A model generated the notes under the pieces. That model was not told the DNA's origin. It saw only the letters and a list, made by a program, of their open reading frames with translations, and ran no database searches. From an uncultured Eubacterium sp. (GTDB lineage Bacteria; Bacillota; Clostridia; Lachnospirales; Lachnospiraceae), in the NCBI GenBank assembly GCA_910578975.1, contig CAJTRZ010000006.1, forward strand, positions 58,613-122,612: a stretch of 64,000 bases of DNA, read 5' to 3'. Within the stretch, counting starts at the first letter, position 1. Each line of letters begins with the position of its first letter. The position numbers were made by a program, and so were the translations under genes. Shown here one piece after another: positions 17,919-26,899 of the stretch.

Positions 17919-19061
17919 CTACCACCTATTCTCAATAAGCTCATATACCCATTGTTCTATTTCTAATATTTGTTCTACTGTCGGATTATTAATATTATCA
18001 TGCTGCTCCATACAATATTGAATCATATCTGTAATATCCAAAAATCCGATTTTTCTATTTAAAAACTTTGCTACTGCTTTCTCATTCGCTGCATTAAATA
18101 CAGTAGGCATGGAACCGCCCATGCGTCCTGCCTCATATGCCATTTTCAACCCTGCAAAGTTATTTAAATCCGGTTCTTCAAAAGTAATCTGCCCAATTTT
18201 TGCAAAATCAAGTCTGTCTCCTGCCAGATACCTTCTCTCAGGATAATATAATGCATACTGTATTGGCAGTTTCATATCCGGAGTTCCAAGCTGTGCAATC
18301 ACCGCACCATCTTTAAACTGCACCATGGAATGAATAATACTCTGAGGCTGGATCACTGCCTGCACATCATCAATGTCAACATCAAACAGCCACTTTGCTT
18401 CAATCACTTCCAGCCCCTTATTCACCATTGTGGCAGAATCTATTGTGATTTTTTGTCCCATAGCCCAATTGGGATGCTTCAGCGCATCTTCCACCTGAAC
18501 ATTTTTCATCTGCTCTCTGGTCCAGCCCCTGAAAGGACCTCCTGATGCAGTCAATAAAATCTTATCAATTTCTTTTTTATTTTCACCATTCAATGATTGA
18601 AATATCGCACTATGTTCACTATCTACGGGAAGAATCTTTACGCCATAATCTCTGGCAGCTTTCATCACCAGATGTCCTGCAGTCACCAGAGTTTCCTTAT
18701 TGGCCAATGCAATATCTTTTCCTGCTTTGATTGCTTCCAATGTCGGACGGATACCTATCATTCCCACAAACGCTGTCACAACAATCTCAGCACTGTAATA
18801 TGTAGCAGCCTCAATTAAACCATCCATTCCTGCTACAACCTTCACATCTGTATCTATGACCGCTGTCTTTAGTCTTCCTGCTGCCTCTTCATTGTATACA
18901 CATACAAGCTTTGGGTGAAATTCACGTATCTGCTCCTCCAACATCTGTACATTCGAACCTGCTGCAATCGCAACAACATTTAAGTCATTATTGGCTCTCA
19001 CAATATCTAATGTCTGTGTTCCAATAGAACCCGTTGAGCCTAAAATTGATATATTTTTCAT
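17919..19061 (-). CDS. dxr: 1-deoxy-D-xylulose 5-phosphate reductoisomerase
   Basis: 380 residues from ATG 19061, preceded by GGAG six bases before; earlier in-frame ATGs lack such a site. It makes MEP from DXP with NADPH. NADPH motif GSTGSIGTQTLD at the start; the metal and substrate residues in LPVDSEHSAIFQSL and LTASGGPFRGW are intact, as is the loop HPNWAMGQKITIDSATMVNKG. Fosmidomycin target family. Two bases separate its stop from rseP. Confidence 0.97.
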   Translation of the reverse strand: MKNISILGSTGSIGTQTLDIVRANNDLNVVAIAAGSNVQMLEEQIREFHPKLVCVYNEEAAGRLKTAVIDTDVKVVAGMDGLIEAATYYSAEIVVTAFVGMIGIRPTLEAIKAGKDIALANKETLVTAGHLVMKAARDYGVKILPVDSEHSAIFQSLNGENKKEIDKILLTASGGPFRGWTREQMKNVQVEDALKHPNWAMGQKITIDSATMVNKGLEVIEAKWLFDVDIDDVQAVIQPQSIIHSMVQFKDGAVIAQLGTPDMKLPIQYALYYPERRYLAGDRLDFAKIGQITFEEPDLNNFAGLKMAYEAGRMGGSMPTVFNAANEKAVAKFLNRKIGFLDITDMIQYCMEQHDNINNPTVEQILEIEQWVYELIENRW

Positions 19062-19131
19062 TATTTTCTCCATTATATTATTTTGTTCCTGCATTTTGTA
19101 TGCAAAAACTCATTTCACATCAGCTTTTCTC

Positions 19132-19956
19132 TTAAAATATCTGAAGTAATATCCAGATAATCGGTGCGACATATATTACGCTGTCAAATCTGTCCATAAT
19201 CCCGCCATGCCCAGGTATCAACGTTCCATAATCTTTAATATCATGATTTCTCTTAATAGCAGATGCCGCCAAGTCTCCTACCATGGAAATTAATGCACCA
19301 ACTGCACAGATAACTGCAAATACCATGACAGGATTAACACTTAACTGTATCTTATCAATAAACACGGCTGCGTAAACCGCCCCTAAAACAACAGCACCTA
19401 CAACACCACCGACTGCACCTTCGACAGATTTTTTCGGGCTGAGTACCGGTGCCATTTTATGTTTTCCAAATGCCACTCCTGCCACATAAGCACAAGTATC
19501 GCTGGCCCAAGAACATAAAAATATCAGCCATACTGTGTATGCCCCATTATTCCCCTCTCTTACTATATAAATATATGAGAGAAGTACGCCAGCATATAAC
19601 ATACACATAATCGCATTAGACACCTGTTCTGTCTTATATTGCGGAAACATAAAAACATACTGCGCCAGCAACACAATCAAAAATACAATAAACAATATAG
19701 TAATATATTGTGTTTTCTGTGTGAATAACAATGCATAATAGGAAATGGTTGCCACGTATCCTGTTATACCCGGCAATGACTTCTCAAGTCCCATCACTTT
19801 ATACAATTCATATACTCCCACTAGCGAAATAAGCATGTTTGCAACAAACAAAACAGTTCCTCCCGGAATAATTGTTGCCAGCATTAGCGCGACCAATACA
19901 ATTCCACTAATCAATCTTGTCACAAAAGACTTATTTGCAAATTTGCTAAGTACCAT
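19132..19956 (-). CDS. cdsA: Phosphatidate cytidylyltransferase
   Basis: 274 residues from ATG 19956, chosen because GAGG lies seven bases upstream; an ATG 48 bases earlier has none. About eight membrane helices. The C-terminal signature SPKKSVEGAVGG ... GDLAASAIKRNHDIKDYGTLIPGHGGIMDRFDS is diagnostic. It makes CDP-diacylglycerol for phospholipids in the membrane. It lies between uppS and dxr, the usual order. Confidence 0.96.
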   Translation of the reverse strand: MVLSKFANKSFVTRLISGIVLVALMLATIIPGGTVLFVANMLISLVGVYELYKVMGLEKSLPGITGYVATISYYALLFTQKTQYITILFIVFLIVLLAQYVFMFPQYKTEQVSNAIMCMLYAGVLLSYIYIVREGNNGAYTVWLIFLCSWASDTCAYVAGVAFGKHKMAPVLSPKKSVEGAVGGVVGAVVLGAVYAAVFIDKIQLSVNPVMVFAVICAVGALISMVGDLAASAIKRNHDIKDYGTLIPGHGGIMDRFDSVIYVAPIIWILLQIF

Positions 19957-20047
19957 TTTCTTTCCTCTCAATCTCAATGCATACTGTGTTACACTTCTCA
20001 TCAAGTTTCACTACACACTGTGTTCTTTTCATCAATTGCATAGATTT

Positions 20048-20776
20048 TTATTTCACACCGCCAAAACGTCTGTCGCGTTGATTATACTTTACAATCGCTT
20101 TTTTTAATTCTTCTTTATTAAAATCCGGCCACAATACATCTGTAAAATAAAATTCAGTATATGCCAGCTGCCATAATAAATAATTCGACAATCTGATTTC
20201 TCCACTTGTGCGAATCAACAAGTCAGGATCCGGAATTCCCTTTGTGTCAAGGTAATCACTAATAGTATCTTCTGTTATATCTTCCGGATTTAATTTTCCT
20301 TCTTTACAATCCTGTGCCATCTTTGCTGCAGCTCTTCGAATCTCGTCTCTGCTTCCATAATTCAGCGCAATAATAAATGTAATTCCCTGATTATCTTTAG
20401 AACCTTCCTCTAACTCGTTAATCTTATCAACAATATCCTGCTCTAAACGGGATTTATCCCCTATTACAAGACACTTCATGTCATTTTTATTTGCTCTCTC
20501 AATACAGTCCTTCAAATAATTTCTCAGAAGTTTCATAAGCGCTTTTACTTCACTTTCCGGACGATTCCAGTTTTCTGTAGAAAAAGCATACATTGTCATA
20601 TATTTAATTCCCAAATCATGGGCATCTTCTATTATCTTTTCAACAGTTTTTGCTCCTGCTGCATGTCCTGCATTTCTTGGAAGAAGACGCTTCTTTGCCC
20701 AGCGTCCATTTCCATCTAATATAATCGCTACATGCTCCGGTATCTTCATTCCTGTTACGTCAATTTTCTCTGCCAT
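20048..20776 (-). CDS. uppS: Isoprenyl transferase (undecaprenyl diphosphate synthase)
   Basis: 242 residues from ATG 20776, six bases after GGAG and matching the usual family length; in-frame upstream codons to TTG 20839 would add 21 residues. Motifs: HVAIILDGNGRWAKKR with the Mg-binding Asp, YAFSTENWNRP, and LLIRTSGEIRLSNYLLWQ. It builds C55 undecaprenyl diphosphate, the carrier lipid for peptidoglycan. Confidence 0.95.
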   Translation of the reverse strand: MAEKIDVTGMKIPEHVAIILDGNGRWAKKRLLPRNAGHAAGAKTVEKIIEDAHDLGIKYMTMYAFSTENWNRPESEVKALMKLLRNYLKDCIERANKNDMKCLVIGDKSRLEQDIVDKINELEEGSKDNQGITFIIALNYGSRDEIRRAAAKMAQDCKEGKLNPEDITEDTISDYLDTKGIPDPDLLIRTSGEIRLSNYLLWQLAYTEFYFTDVLWPDFNKEELKKAIVKYNQRDRRFGGVK

Positions 20777-20841
20777 AATATGCTCCGTTTCACTCATCTC
20801 TTTTAGGTTCATCATACCAGAAGTATTATTTTCTGCCAATT

Positions 20842-21018
20842 CAAGACTCGCTCGCGAGTCTTGACGCGGGATTCGGGTCAGCTTTAGCTGACATAATACA
20901 TCTCCGAATCCCTGCGCATACTCGCGAAGCGTATATCAGATGGGGGATTAACACCCACCACCAATACTTTTTGTTACTCACCGCCTGAAGAGGCGGGAGT
21001 TATCCCGCATCTGATATA
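20842..21018 (-). other. Multi-hairpin GC-rich spacer between frr and uppS
   Basis: At least four palindromes are packed here, much richer in G+C than the flanks. Perfect 10-base arms lie at 20842-20851/20854-20863. A nested stem GGGATTCGG/CCGAATCCC (868-876/904-912) holds GTCAGC/GCTGAC. A long imperfect pair of about 24 bases (20932-20956/20995-21018) encloses CCGCCT-GAAG-AGGCGG (20981-20996). No coding frame or obvious promoter was found. It could be a structured leader for uppS-cdsA-dxr or a repetitive palindromic element. Confidence 0.6.
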
Positions 21019-21053
21019 TACTCCTAGTTCTATTGTTCTTATAACGGAAAATA

Positions 21054-21073
21054 GAGGAAACAACTGTTTCCTC
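21054..21073 (-). terminator. Hairpin after frr
   Basis: GAGGAAACA (21054-21062) pairs perfectly with TGTTTCCTC (21065-21073); TATTTT follows on the minus strand. It probably ends a pyrH-frr transcript. Confidence 0.6.
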
Positions 21074-21092
21074 TTATTTTGTAAATTTATCA

Positions 21093-21647
21093 TTAAACTG
21101 TCATAATCTCGTCTGTTTTCGCATCAACAGCTACATCTATCTTCTTAACATATGCATCTGTGCTCTTCTGGATATCGTCTTCATATCCTTTAATATCATC
21201 TTCTGAAACGCCATCTTCTTTTCCCTTTTTCTTTACAGCATCAATAGCATCTCTTCTGATATTTCTAACTGCAACCTTTGCATTTTCGCCTTTTTTCTTA
21301 ATGTCCTTTGCCAGTTCTTTTCTTCTTTCCTCTGTTAATTCTGGAAAAACAAGACGAATCAGTTTACCGTCATTTGTTGGTGTGATACCAAGGTCTGACA
21401 TGATAATTGCTCTTTCCACCTCTTTCAAAATAGATGCGTCCCATGGCTGAATAACAATCATTCTCGCCTCAGGCACAGACACATTTCCAACCTGCTGTAT
21501 TGGTGTTGGTGTACCATAATAATCTACAACTATTCTGTCTAAAACGTGAGGATTTGCTCTACCTGCTCTAATCGTAGAAAACTCACCATTTAAGTTATTT
21601 AAAGATTTCTCCATCTTTTCCTCAAAAGTCATTAATAATTCTTCCAT
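21093..21647 (-). CDS. frr: Ribosome recycling factor
   Basis: 184 residues, standard for RRF. Typical blocks are LNGEFSTIRAGRANPHVLDRI and the PQLTEERRKEL-like LVFPELTEERRKELAKDIKKKGENAKVAVRNIRRD. With EF-G it splits post-termination ribosomes. AAAGGAG is seven bases before the ATG. It follows pyrH by 19 bases, the usual pair. Confidence 0.97.
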   Translation of the reverse strand: MEELLMTFEEKMEKSLNNLNGEFSTIRAGRANPHVLDRIVVDYYGTPTPIQQVGNVSVPEARMIVIQPWDASILKEVERAIIMSDLGITPTNDGKLIRLVFPELTEERRKELAKDIKKKGENAKVAVRNIRRDAIDAVKKKGKEDGVSEDDIKGYEDDIQKSTDAYVKKIDVAVDAKTDEIMTV

Positions 21648-21666
21648 AATAATCTCCTTTATTATA

Positions 21667-22362
21667 TTACACTGTAATCTTTGTACCTATCTGTTCTCCT
21701 GAAACTGCCTTGTTGATGCTATCTTCTTCATTCAGTCCAAACAATAGCATTGGCATCTTATTTTCCATAGCCAGAACACTTGCTGCCAAATCTATTACTC
21801 CTAATCTGTCATCTACTATCTTTGAAATAGGAAGTTCGTCGTACTTCTTTGCATCCGGATTTGTCGCCGGATCACTGTCATAAACACCATCAACTGCCTT
21901 TGCTCCAAGAATGCAGTCTGCTTCTATCTCAATAGCACGGAGTACCATTGTCATATCTGTTGAGAAGTATGGATGCCCTGTACCACCCGCAAAGAACACT
22001 ACTTTTCCTGCCTGTAAATCTGCTACTGCTTCGTCCTTAGAGAAAAGTTTTGTCCACGTACCACATGTAAATGGTGTGTAAACATTGGTAGCCATTCCTT
22101 CTGTTCTGAAAATCTCAGATACATACATACAATTCATAATTGTAGCAAGCATTCCGATTCCATCTGCCTTTGGTCTGTCAATCTTATTACTGGTACGTCC
22201 TCTCCAAAAATTTCCTCCACCGATAACAATAGCAACCTGAACACCTTTATCAACAATTGACTTTACCTGTTTCGCTACTGCTACACAAGTATCTTCATCA
22301 AATCCTGTCTTTTTATCTCCTGCAAGTGCTTCTCCACTTAATTTCAGTAAAACTCTGTTCAT
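21667..22362 (-). CDS. pyrH: UMP kinase
   Basis: 231 residues of the amino-acid kinase fold: RVLLKLSGEALAGD, IVIGGGNFWRGR, the FAGGTGHPYFSTDM block and KAVDGVYDSDPATNPDA. It phosphorylates UMP to UDP, is hexameric and usually UTP-inhibited. The spacer upstream holds a palindromic element. Confidence 0.97.
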   Translation of the reverse strand: MNRVLLKLSGEALAGDKKTGFDEDTCVAVAKQVKSIVDKGVQVAIVIGGGNFWRGRTSNKIDRPKADGIGMLATIMNCMYVSEIFRTEGMATNVYTPFTCGTWTKLFSKDEAVADLQAGKVVFFAGGTGHPYFSTDMTMVLRAIEIEADCILGAKAVDGVYDSDPATNPDAKKYDELPISKIVDDRLGVIDLAASVLAMENKMPMLLFGLNEEDSINKAVSGEQIGTKITV

Positions 22363-22442
22363 TTTCTTTTCCTTTCTGTTAGTAAAAACCTAGGAATAGA
22401 ATATCATACATTCATAAAAAAATAAAGGTTAAGATTATGAAA

Positions 22443-22583
22443 CAACTATTCAGCCGTGCGATATAAATAATGAATGGCAAAAGGCTGTTTGCAGACTATT
22501 TGTCATTCATTATTTATATCATATGGTGAACAACCTCAGCAAAGGAAATCCGAAGGATTTTCGAGCTGATGGCTAAATAGTTA
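22443..22583 (+). repeat. Double-hairpin palindromic element, copy 2
   Basis: Outer arms AACTATTCAGCC (22444-22455) and GGCTAAATAGTT (22571-22582) enclose hairpin 1 with 22-base arms (22460-22481/22499-22520, 21 of 22 paired) and hairpin 2, AAATCC-GAA-GGATTT, followed by CGAGCTG. The hairpin-2 half aligns with the minus strand of the 4406-4533 element (TGGnGAAC, CAGCnAA, GATTTT, GAGCTG, GCT). The right end abuts the flavodoxin stop. Confidence 0.65.
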
Positions 22584-23240
22584 CTATTTCAACTTTTCCA
22601 GCCATTCCCGAATTTCCTCTTCTGAAACTCCTTCTGAAAAACGTCTGGCACTGACTATATTTACATTCTTATATTTCTCTTGCAAGTCCTGAACACTCTG
22701 CTCTATACCACTTCCTCCAGAAGTACAGAACAAATAAACCGTCTTTCCACTGAAATCATATGTTTCAAAAAAAGTCTGTATAATTCTCGGAGCTGTTCCC
22801 CACCAGATTGGATAGCCGATATATACAGTGCCGCACTCCTTTATTACACTTAAATCATTCTTAATACCAGGTCTTGAATCGTCATCGTTCATTTCCTTGT
22901 TTGCCCTGCAATTATCATTACTATAGTCTAAGTCATCAGACGAATATGCCTCCTTAGGAATAATTTCAACAGCGTCTGTTTCTAAAACTCCTGCAAGAAT
23001 ACCGGCAACTTCTTTTGTTGTTCCTGTCGCAGAAAAAAATACAACTGCTGTGCTCGATTTTTTTCCCATTTTCTCCTCCGATTTTGGTTCATCAGTCACT
23101 AATTTCTCCTGTGATGCAGTTCCCTTAGAATCTGACCCTTTTGTACTTATATCATCGTTATTATTTTCTTTGGGATTTCCACAAGCCGTAAAAGTAAATA
23201 CAATTAATATACATAATAAAAATAGCATTCTTTTCCTCAT
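22584..23240 (-). CDS. Flavodoxin-fold lipoprotein
   Basis: 218 residues from ATG 23240, eight bases after GGAGG. A lipoprotein signal MRKRMLFLLCILIVFTFTAC ends in the lipidated Cys, then an Asn/Ser/Lys linker. The flavodoxin domain begins STAVVFFSATGTTKEVAGILA (FMN phosphate loop) and has YIGYPIWWGTAPRI, of the Flavodoxin_4 type. It is probably an extracytoplasmic FMN electron carrier or quinone-type reductase. Same strand as, and 3' of, the cupin and MerR-tail genes. Confidence 0.85.
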   Translation of the reverse strand: MRKRMLFLLCILIVFTFTACGNPKENNNDDISTKGSDSKGTASQEKLVTDEPKSEEKMGKKSSTAVVFFSATGTTKEVAGILAGVLETDAVEIIPKEAYSSDDLDYSNDNCRANKEMNDDDSRPGIKNDLSVIKECGTVYIGYPIWWGTAPRIIQTFFETYDFSGKTVYLFCTSGGSGIEQSVQDLQEKYKNVNIVSARRFSEGVSEEEIREWLEKLK

Positions 23241-23278
23241 AGTATTATCCTCCAATCATATCTGTTTTCATTTCTATA

Positions 23279-23758
23279 TTATTTCAACTTTTTATATTCT
23301 TCCTCTGAAACCATCTCACACCATTCATTCTCCGTTTCCTCACCCGAAATCTCAATAGCAAGATGAGAAAACCATGAATCAGGAGCCGCTCCATGCCAGT
23401 GTTTTACATTGGCCGGAATATTAATTACGCTACCTGGGAGCATTTCCACCGCTTTTTTCCCCCATTCCTGGTAATATCCTCTACCTCCGACACATATTAG
23501 CATTTGTCCTCCCCCACTCTTTGCGTGATGGATATGCCAGTTATTACGGCATCCTGGCTCAAATGTCACATTAAAAATTGGAACCTGCTCTCTTGATATC
23601 GGTGCAATATAACTCTGTCCCATAAAATATTTGGCAAAAGCATCATTCGTCCTACCAATTGGAAAAAAGATGCTATTCTGGTACTTCTCTTTTTCTGTCA
23701 CTGCTGTTATTTTTTCATTCGATATTTCTTTCATTTTATATTTCTCCAATCTTTCCAT
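23279..23758 (-). CDS. Cupin-domain protein
   Basis: 159 residues. One cupin barrel: WHIHHAKSGGGQMLICVGGRGYY supplies metal His residues, and INIPANVKHWHGA the last one. It resembles the cupins beside carboxymuconolactone decarboxylase-like genes. The ATG at 23758 overlaps the upstream stop (TAATG); an ATG at 23734 with GGAG before it is an alternative. Flavodoxin-cupin groups next to a LysR gene are common in clostridia and probably serve redox or aldehyde detoxification, which is inference. Confidence 0.85.
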   Translation of the reverse strand: MERLEKYKMKEISNEKITAVTEKEKYQNSIFFPIGRTNDAFAKYFMGQSYIAPISREQVPIFNVTFEPGCRNNWHIHHAKSGGGQMLICVGGRGYYQEWGKKAVEMLPGSVINIPANVKHWHGAAPDSWFSHLAIEISGEETENEWCEMVSEEEYKKLK

Positions 23759-23982
23759 TATTTTTTGTCTTTTTTTAATTTAAAAATAATATAATCAAGG
23801 CAATCCAATTTTTCCTGCTTTTCATGTATTTGTTCCAATACCCTGCATCTGATACAGGATAGCATTTTCACCATACCTTCTATATCATTTTCTTTTGACA
23901 TTTTTAAATATTTCTCAATCGTTATCTGATTACAACCAATCTCCTGAAGACACATAATAATACACTGATCTTTCTTATCCAA
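23758..23982 (-). CDS. MerR C-terminal-like coiled-coil protein without DNA-binding domain
   Basis: 74 residues. EKYLKMSKENDIEGMVKML and RVLEQIHEKQEKLDCLDYIIFKL match the segment just after the winged helix plus the antiparallel dimerisation helix of MerR regulators, but no HTH exists here or just upstream. AAAGGAGG stands eight bases before a TTG start, so it looks translated. It heads the cupin-flavodoxin operon. It may be a remnant or a dimerising modulator of a MerR regulator. Confidence 0.65.
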   Translation of the reverse strand: MDKKDQCIIMCLQEIGCNQITIEKYLKMSKENDIEGMVKMLSCIRCRVLEQIHEKQEKLDCLDYIIFKLKKDKK

Positions 23983-24058
23983 CTTTCAAACCTCCTTTAT
24001 AATTTCATTATATTTCTTTGCGTTTATTTTGTATAATACCTATATTAAATCTTGTTTT

Positions 24059-24073
24059 ATGCTCTAGGAGCAT
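24059..24073. promoter_or_regulatory. Candidate LysR-type operator
   Basis: ATGCTC-TAG-GAGCAT is a perfect inverted repeat of the T-N11-A class, lying between the divergent MerR-tail/cupin/flavodoxin genes and the LysR gene. Confidence 0.5.
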
Positions 24074-24181
24074 GATATAATACTATATATTTTTTATATA
24101 ACACCATGCTATACTAAAAAGTTTTTGTTTTAGTCGCAGCATTGAAGAAACAAATTATTAATACATAGAATGGAGATTTTT

Positions 24182-25069
24182 ATGGATATCAGAGTATTAA
24201 GATATTTTTTAGCAGTAGCCAGAGAGGGAAACATATCAAAAGCTGCTGAATATTTACATATTACACAGCCTACTCTTTCCAGACAGTTAAAAGAATTGGA
24301 GGAAGAACTGGGTGCAGAATTGTTTATTCGTGGAAAGAGAAGCATTTCATTAACCGATGAAGGAATGTTTTTAAGAAAACGTGCGGAAGAAATCACTTCT
24401 CTTATGGATAAGACAGAAGCCGAATTTCATCAATTGGATGAATTTATCAGTGGAGATGTGTACATTGGTGGTGGGGAAACTCTTGCTATGAATATTTTGG
24501 CTGAAGTTATGTCTGAAATGAATCAGGAACATCCAGATGTAAAATTTCATTTATACAGTGGTAATGCAGATGATGTTATCGACAGAATTGACAAAGGACT
24601 AATAGATTTTGGTGTTATTATCGAGCCTGCGGATATTAGAAAATACGAAACAATGCGTCTTGCATATACCGATAAATATGGTTTAATCATGCGAAAAGAT
24701 GATCCTCTTGCCCATAATAAATATATCTCTATCGAAGAACTAAAAAAACTGCCACTTCTTGTTGCTAAAAGAATTGTTGACAGCAAATATTTTCCTGAAA
24801 TTCTTGGAATCTATCCGGAAGATATGAATATAAAAGCTACCTTCAATCTCATTTATAACGCTACATTACTGGTAGAACAGGGCATGGGGTATGCATTGAC
24901 AATAGACCACTTAATTAATACTTTGGGAAATAATAGTCTTTGTTTCATTCCTATAGAACCTGAAATATCTGTGAATTTGTCGGTTATCTGGAAAAGATTT
25001 CAATTTTTTTCAAAGGCATCCGAGGAATTCCTTAACCGGCTAAAAATAAAAACCAAACAATTTAACTAA
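24182..25069 (+). CDS. LysR-family transcriptional regulator
   Basis: 295 residues from ATG 24182, seven bases after GGAG; the ATG twelve bases earlier is part of that site. The N-terminal winged HTH is YFLAVAREGNISKAAEYLHITQPTLSRQLKELEEELG; a substrate-binding-like domain from about residue 90 senses an unknown ligand. Divergent from the cupin/flavodoxin operon, which it probably controls through the palindrome at 24059. Confidence 0.92.
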   Translation: MDIRVLRYFLAVAREGNISKAAEYLHITQPTLSRQLKELEEELGAELFIRGKRSISLTDEGMFLRKRAEEITSLMDKTEAEFHQLDEFISGDVYIGGGETLAMNILAEVMSEMNQEHPDVKFHLYSGNADDVIDRIDKGLIDFGVIIEPADIRKYETMRLAYTDKYGLIMRKDDPLAHNKYISIEELKKLPLLVAKRIVDSKYFPEILGIYPEDMNIKATFNLIYNATLLVEQGMGYALTIDHLINTLGNNSLCFIPIEPEISVNLSVIWKRFQFFSKASEEFLNRLKIKTKQFN

Positions 25070-25077
25070 TAAAAGAC

Positions 25078-25132
25078 GGACATCAAATTTTTAATATTGT
25101 AATCATTCATTAAAAATTTGATGTCCACTATT
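25078..25132. terminator. Bidirectional terminator
   Basis: An exact 18-base stem (25078-25095 with 25109-25126) is followed by ACTATTTTTT. It separates the converging LysR and NlpC/P60 genes. Confidence 0.9.
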
Positions 25133-25134
25133 TT

Positions 25135-26511
25135 TTAATTTTCGTCATCTATGCTTTTACATTCCGTTGTTTCCGACTGTATACTCGTTGTCTCCTGCTG
25201 TTTTTCCGTCTCTGCACTCTGTGTTGTCTCTATAATTTTCGTTGTTTCTTCTTCATTTTGCTTTTTATAATTTTCCTTATTTTTATGTTTTTTACTTTTC
25301 CTTGAGCCTTTATCTATTTTAGTTTTCTCCTTTTTATCTTGTTTCGACTTGCCTGTAAGAATTCGTCTTGCCATACATGGATTTCCCATACTGCTAATAA
25401 TAATCCCTGCTCTCCTGTTTGCTGCATGGATTATCTTTCCATATCCAATGTAAATTGCTACATGACTGATTCTGTTTTTTTGCCTTCTATCTGTATGATA
25501 AAATAGTAAATCTCCCGGTTTTAACTGATTATTAGACACTGATTTACCATTTCTAGACTGTTCTGCCGCAGTTCTGTTTAGACAATAACCAAAATGTCTG
25601 AATACTGACTGAACGAATCCAGAGCAGTCTGCCCCTTTTGTCAAACTGATTCCGCCCCAGACATATCGATTTCCTAAAAACTTTGACGCATATTCTATCA
25701 GTTCTCTTGCCTCACCGCTCTTTGGCAGTTTACTCTTTTCTAATTTATACGTTCCTGCCTCTGCTTTCCATTCAGATTCAACCATTTCATCATATTCTTC
25801 TGAAGTATAAGCATATTCTTTTTCAATTTTAAGTATCATTGATGATACCGGAATCCATCCTGATAAAGTTTCTGTCCTTTTTATTTTTATCCATTTTTCA
25901 TCTTTACTAATTTCTACAATCGGATATGTAGTCCTGGCATATGCAATACCAATATTGGATGATTCTTGACTTTTATCACCTTTTATCATCGTATTATTTT
26001 TATTCATTTTTGCCAATATATGCTCCGTATCTAAAAGAACTTTTTTTGCTTTAACCCCTTTTACAACATATTTACTTTCAACATAACCCTCTACTTTACC
26101 TGATTTTATTTTTGTCCAGTTCTTATCTTTTGACAATACTTTAACAACACAGCCATCTAATGCTACTCCTGCCTCTTCAGATGAGAGAGATTTTTGCTTA
26201 TATATTTCTGCAATCTCATCCGAAACATTATTGTCAGAGTTTTGTGTTTCTGTCTCATCACCGACTTTGATTACTGTAAGATTCTTGTATTTCTCTGAAA
26301 ACAGAGAGATTTTCTTTTTCTTCTTTTTTACTTTCTTCCTTACTTTTCTTACAGCTATTGTTTCCTGTTGTTTTTCTGTTGTCAGCTGGATTGTTGTCAT
26401 CTCGTGAACTTTTGCCTGCTGATGTGTATTTGTAAAAACAATCATAATCATAGAAAGTACGCACACCATAACTGTGGAAACCATTATTCGTAATCGCATT
26501 ATTTTATTCAT
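25135..26511 (-). CDS. Secreted NlpC/P60 peptidoglycan hydrolase with SH3 domains
   Basis: 458 residues. A membrane or signal segment lies at 6-27; a basic stretch follows; two SH3-like domains (about 85-145, 165-225); then the NlpC/P60 domain with catalytic Cys in GADCSGFVQSVF, His in HVAIYIGYG, and HAANR. The C-terminal 90 residues are Lys/Glu/Thr/Gln-rich and look disordered. Such enzymes cut D-Glu-meso-DAP bonds in stem peptides. Alone on its transcript. Confidence 0.92.
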   Translation of the reverse strand: MNKIMRLRIMVSTVMVCVLSMIMIVFTNTHQQAKVHEMTTIQLTTEKQQETIAVRKVRKKVKKKKKKISLFSEKYKNLTVIKVGDETETQNSDNNVSDEIAEIYKQKSLSSEEAGVALDGCVVKVLSKDKNWTKIKSGKVEGYVESKYVVKGVKAKKVLLDTEHILAKMNKNNTMIKGDKSQESSNIGIAYARTTYPIVEISKDEKWIKIKRTETLSGWIPVSSMILKIEKEYAYTSEEYDEMVESEWKAEAGTYKLEKSKLPKSGEARELIEYASKFLGNRYVWGGISLTKGADCSGFVQSVFRHFGYCLNRTAAEQSRNGKSVSNNQLKPGDLLFYHTDRRQKNRISHVAIYIGYGKIIHAANRRAGIIISSMGNPCMARRILTGKSKQDKKEKTKIDKGSRKSKKHKNKENYKKQNEEETTKIIETTQSAETEKQQETTSIQSETTECKSIDDEN

Positions 26512-26533
26512 TTATCTTCCATCTCTCAATCTG

Positions 26534-26899
26534 TCAATTTATTATCATCTGTGCATAATAAATAGCAAAAACACCTAATACCACACTTAGCACTGCATAA
26601 CTCACTGCCACCATCACGTTTCCATTATGTATTAATTCTGCAGTCTCATAAGCAAATGTAGAGAATGTAGTAAATCCACCACAAACGCCCACTTTTAACA
26701 TTAAAATAAAATTAGGATTTAAAGATTTATTCTTCGTTGCCATTGCCACTATAATACCTATTATAAACGCTCCACAAATATTAATAAATAGAGTTTTTAC
26801 TGGAAATCCATTATCTTGTTCTATCGGGAGTAATCCTATCAGATATCTAAGAACACTGCCTAAAAAACCACCGATTCCTACTAATAAACATTCTAACAT
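26534..26899 (-). CDS. crcB: Fluoride channel Fluc/CrcB
   Basis: 121 residues, four membrane helices. GGFLGSVLRYLIG and GVCGGFTTFSTFAYE are family signatures, including the Phe-rich pore and central Na+ site. It exports fluoride as a dual-topology dimer; only one gene is present, as expected for the homodimer. Its start overlaps the MFS stop by seven bases. No fluoride riboswitch is visible upstream. Confidence 0.93.
   Translation of the reverse strand: MLECLLVGIGGFLGSVLRYLIGLLPIEQDNGFPVKTLFINICGAFIIGIIVAMATKNKSLNPNFILMLKVGVCGGFTTFSTFAYETAELIHNGNVMVAVSYAVLSVVLGVFAIYYAQMIIN

Noticed and set aside
20960..20990. 16S rRNA fragment (GGTGAGTAAC-like string on the minus strand)
   Set aside because: Only about ten bases match; nothing around it is rRNA.
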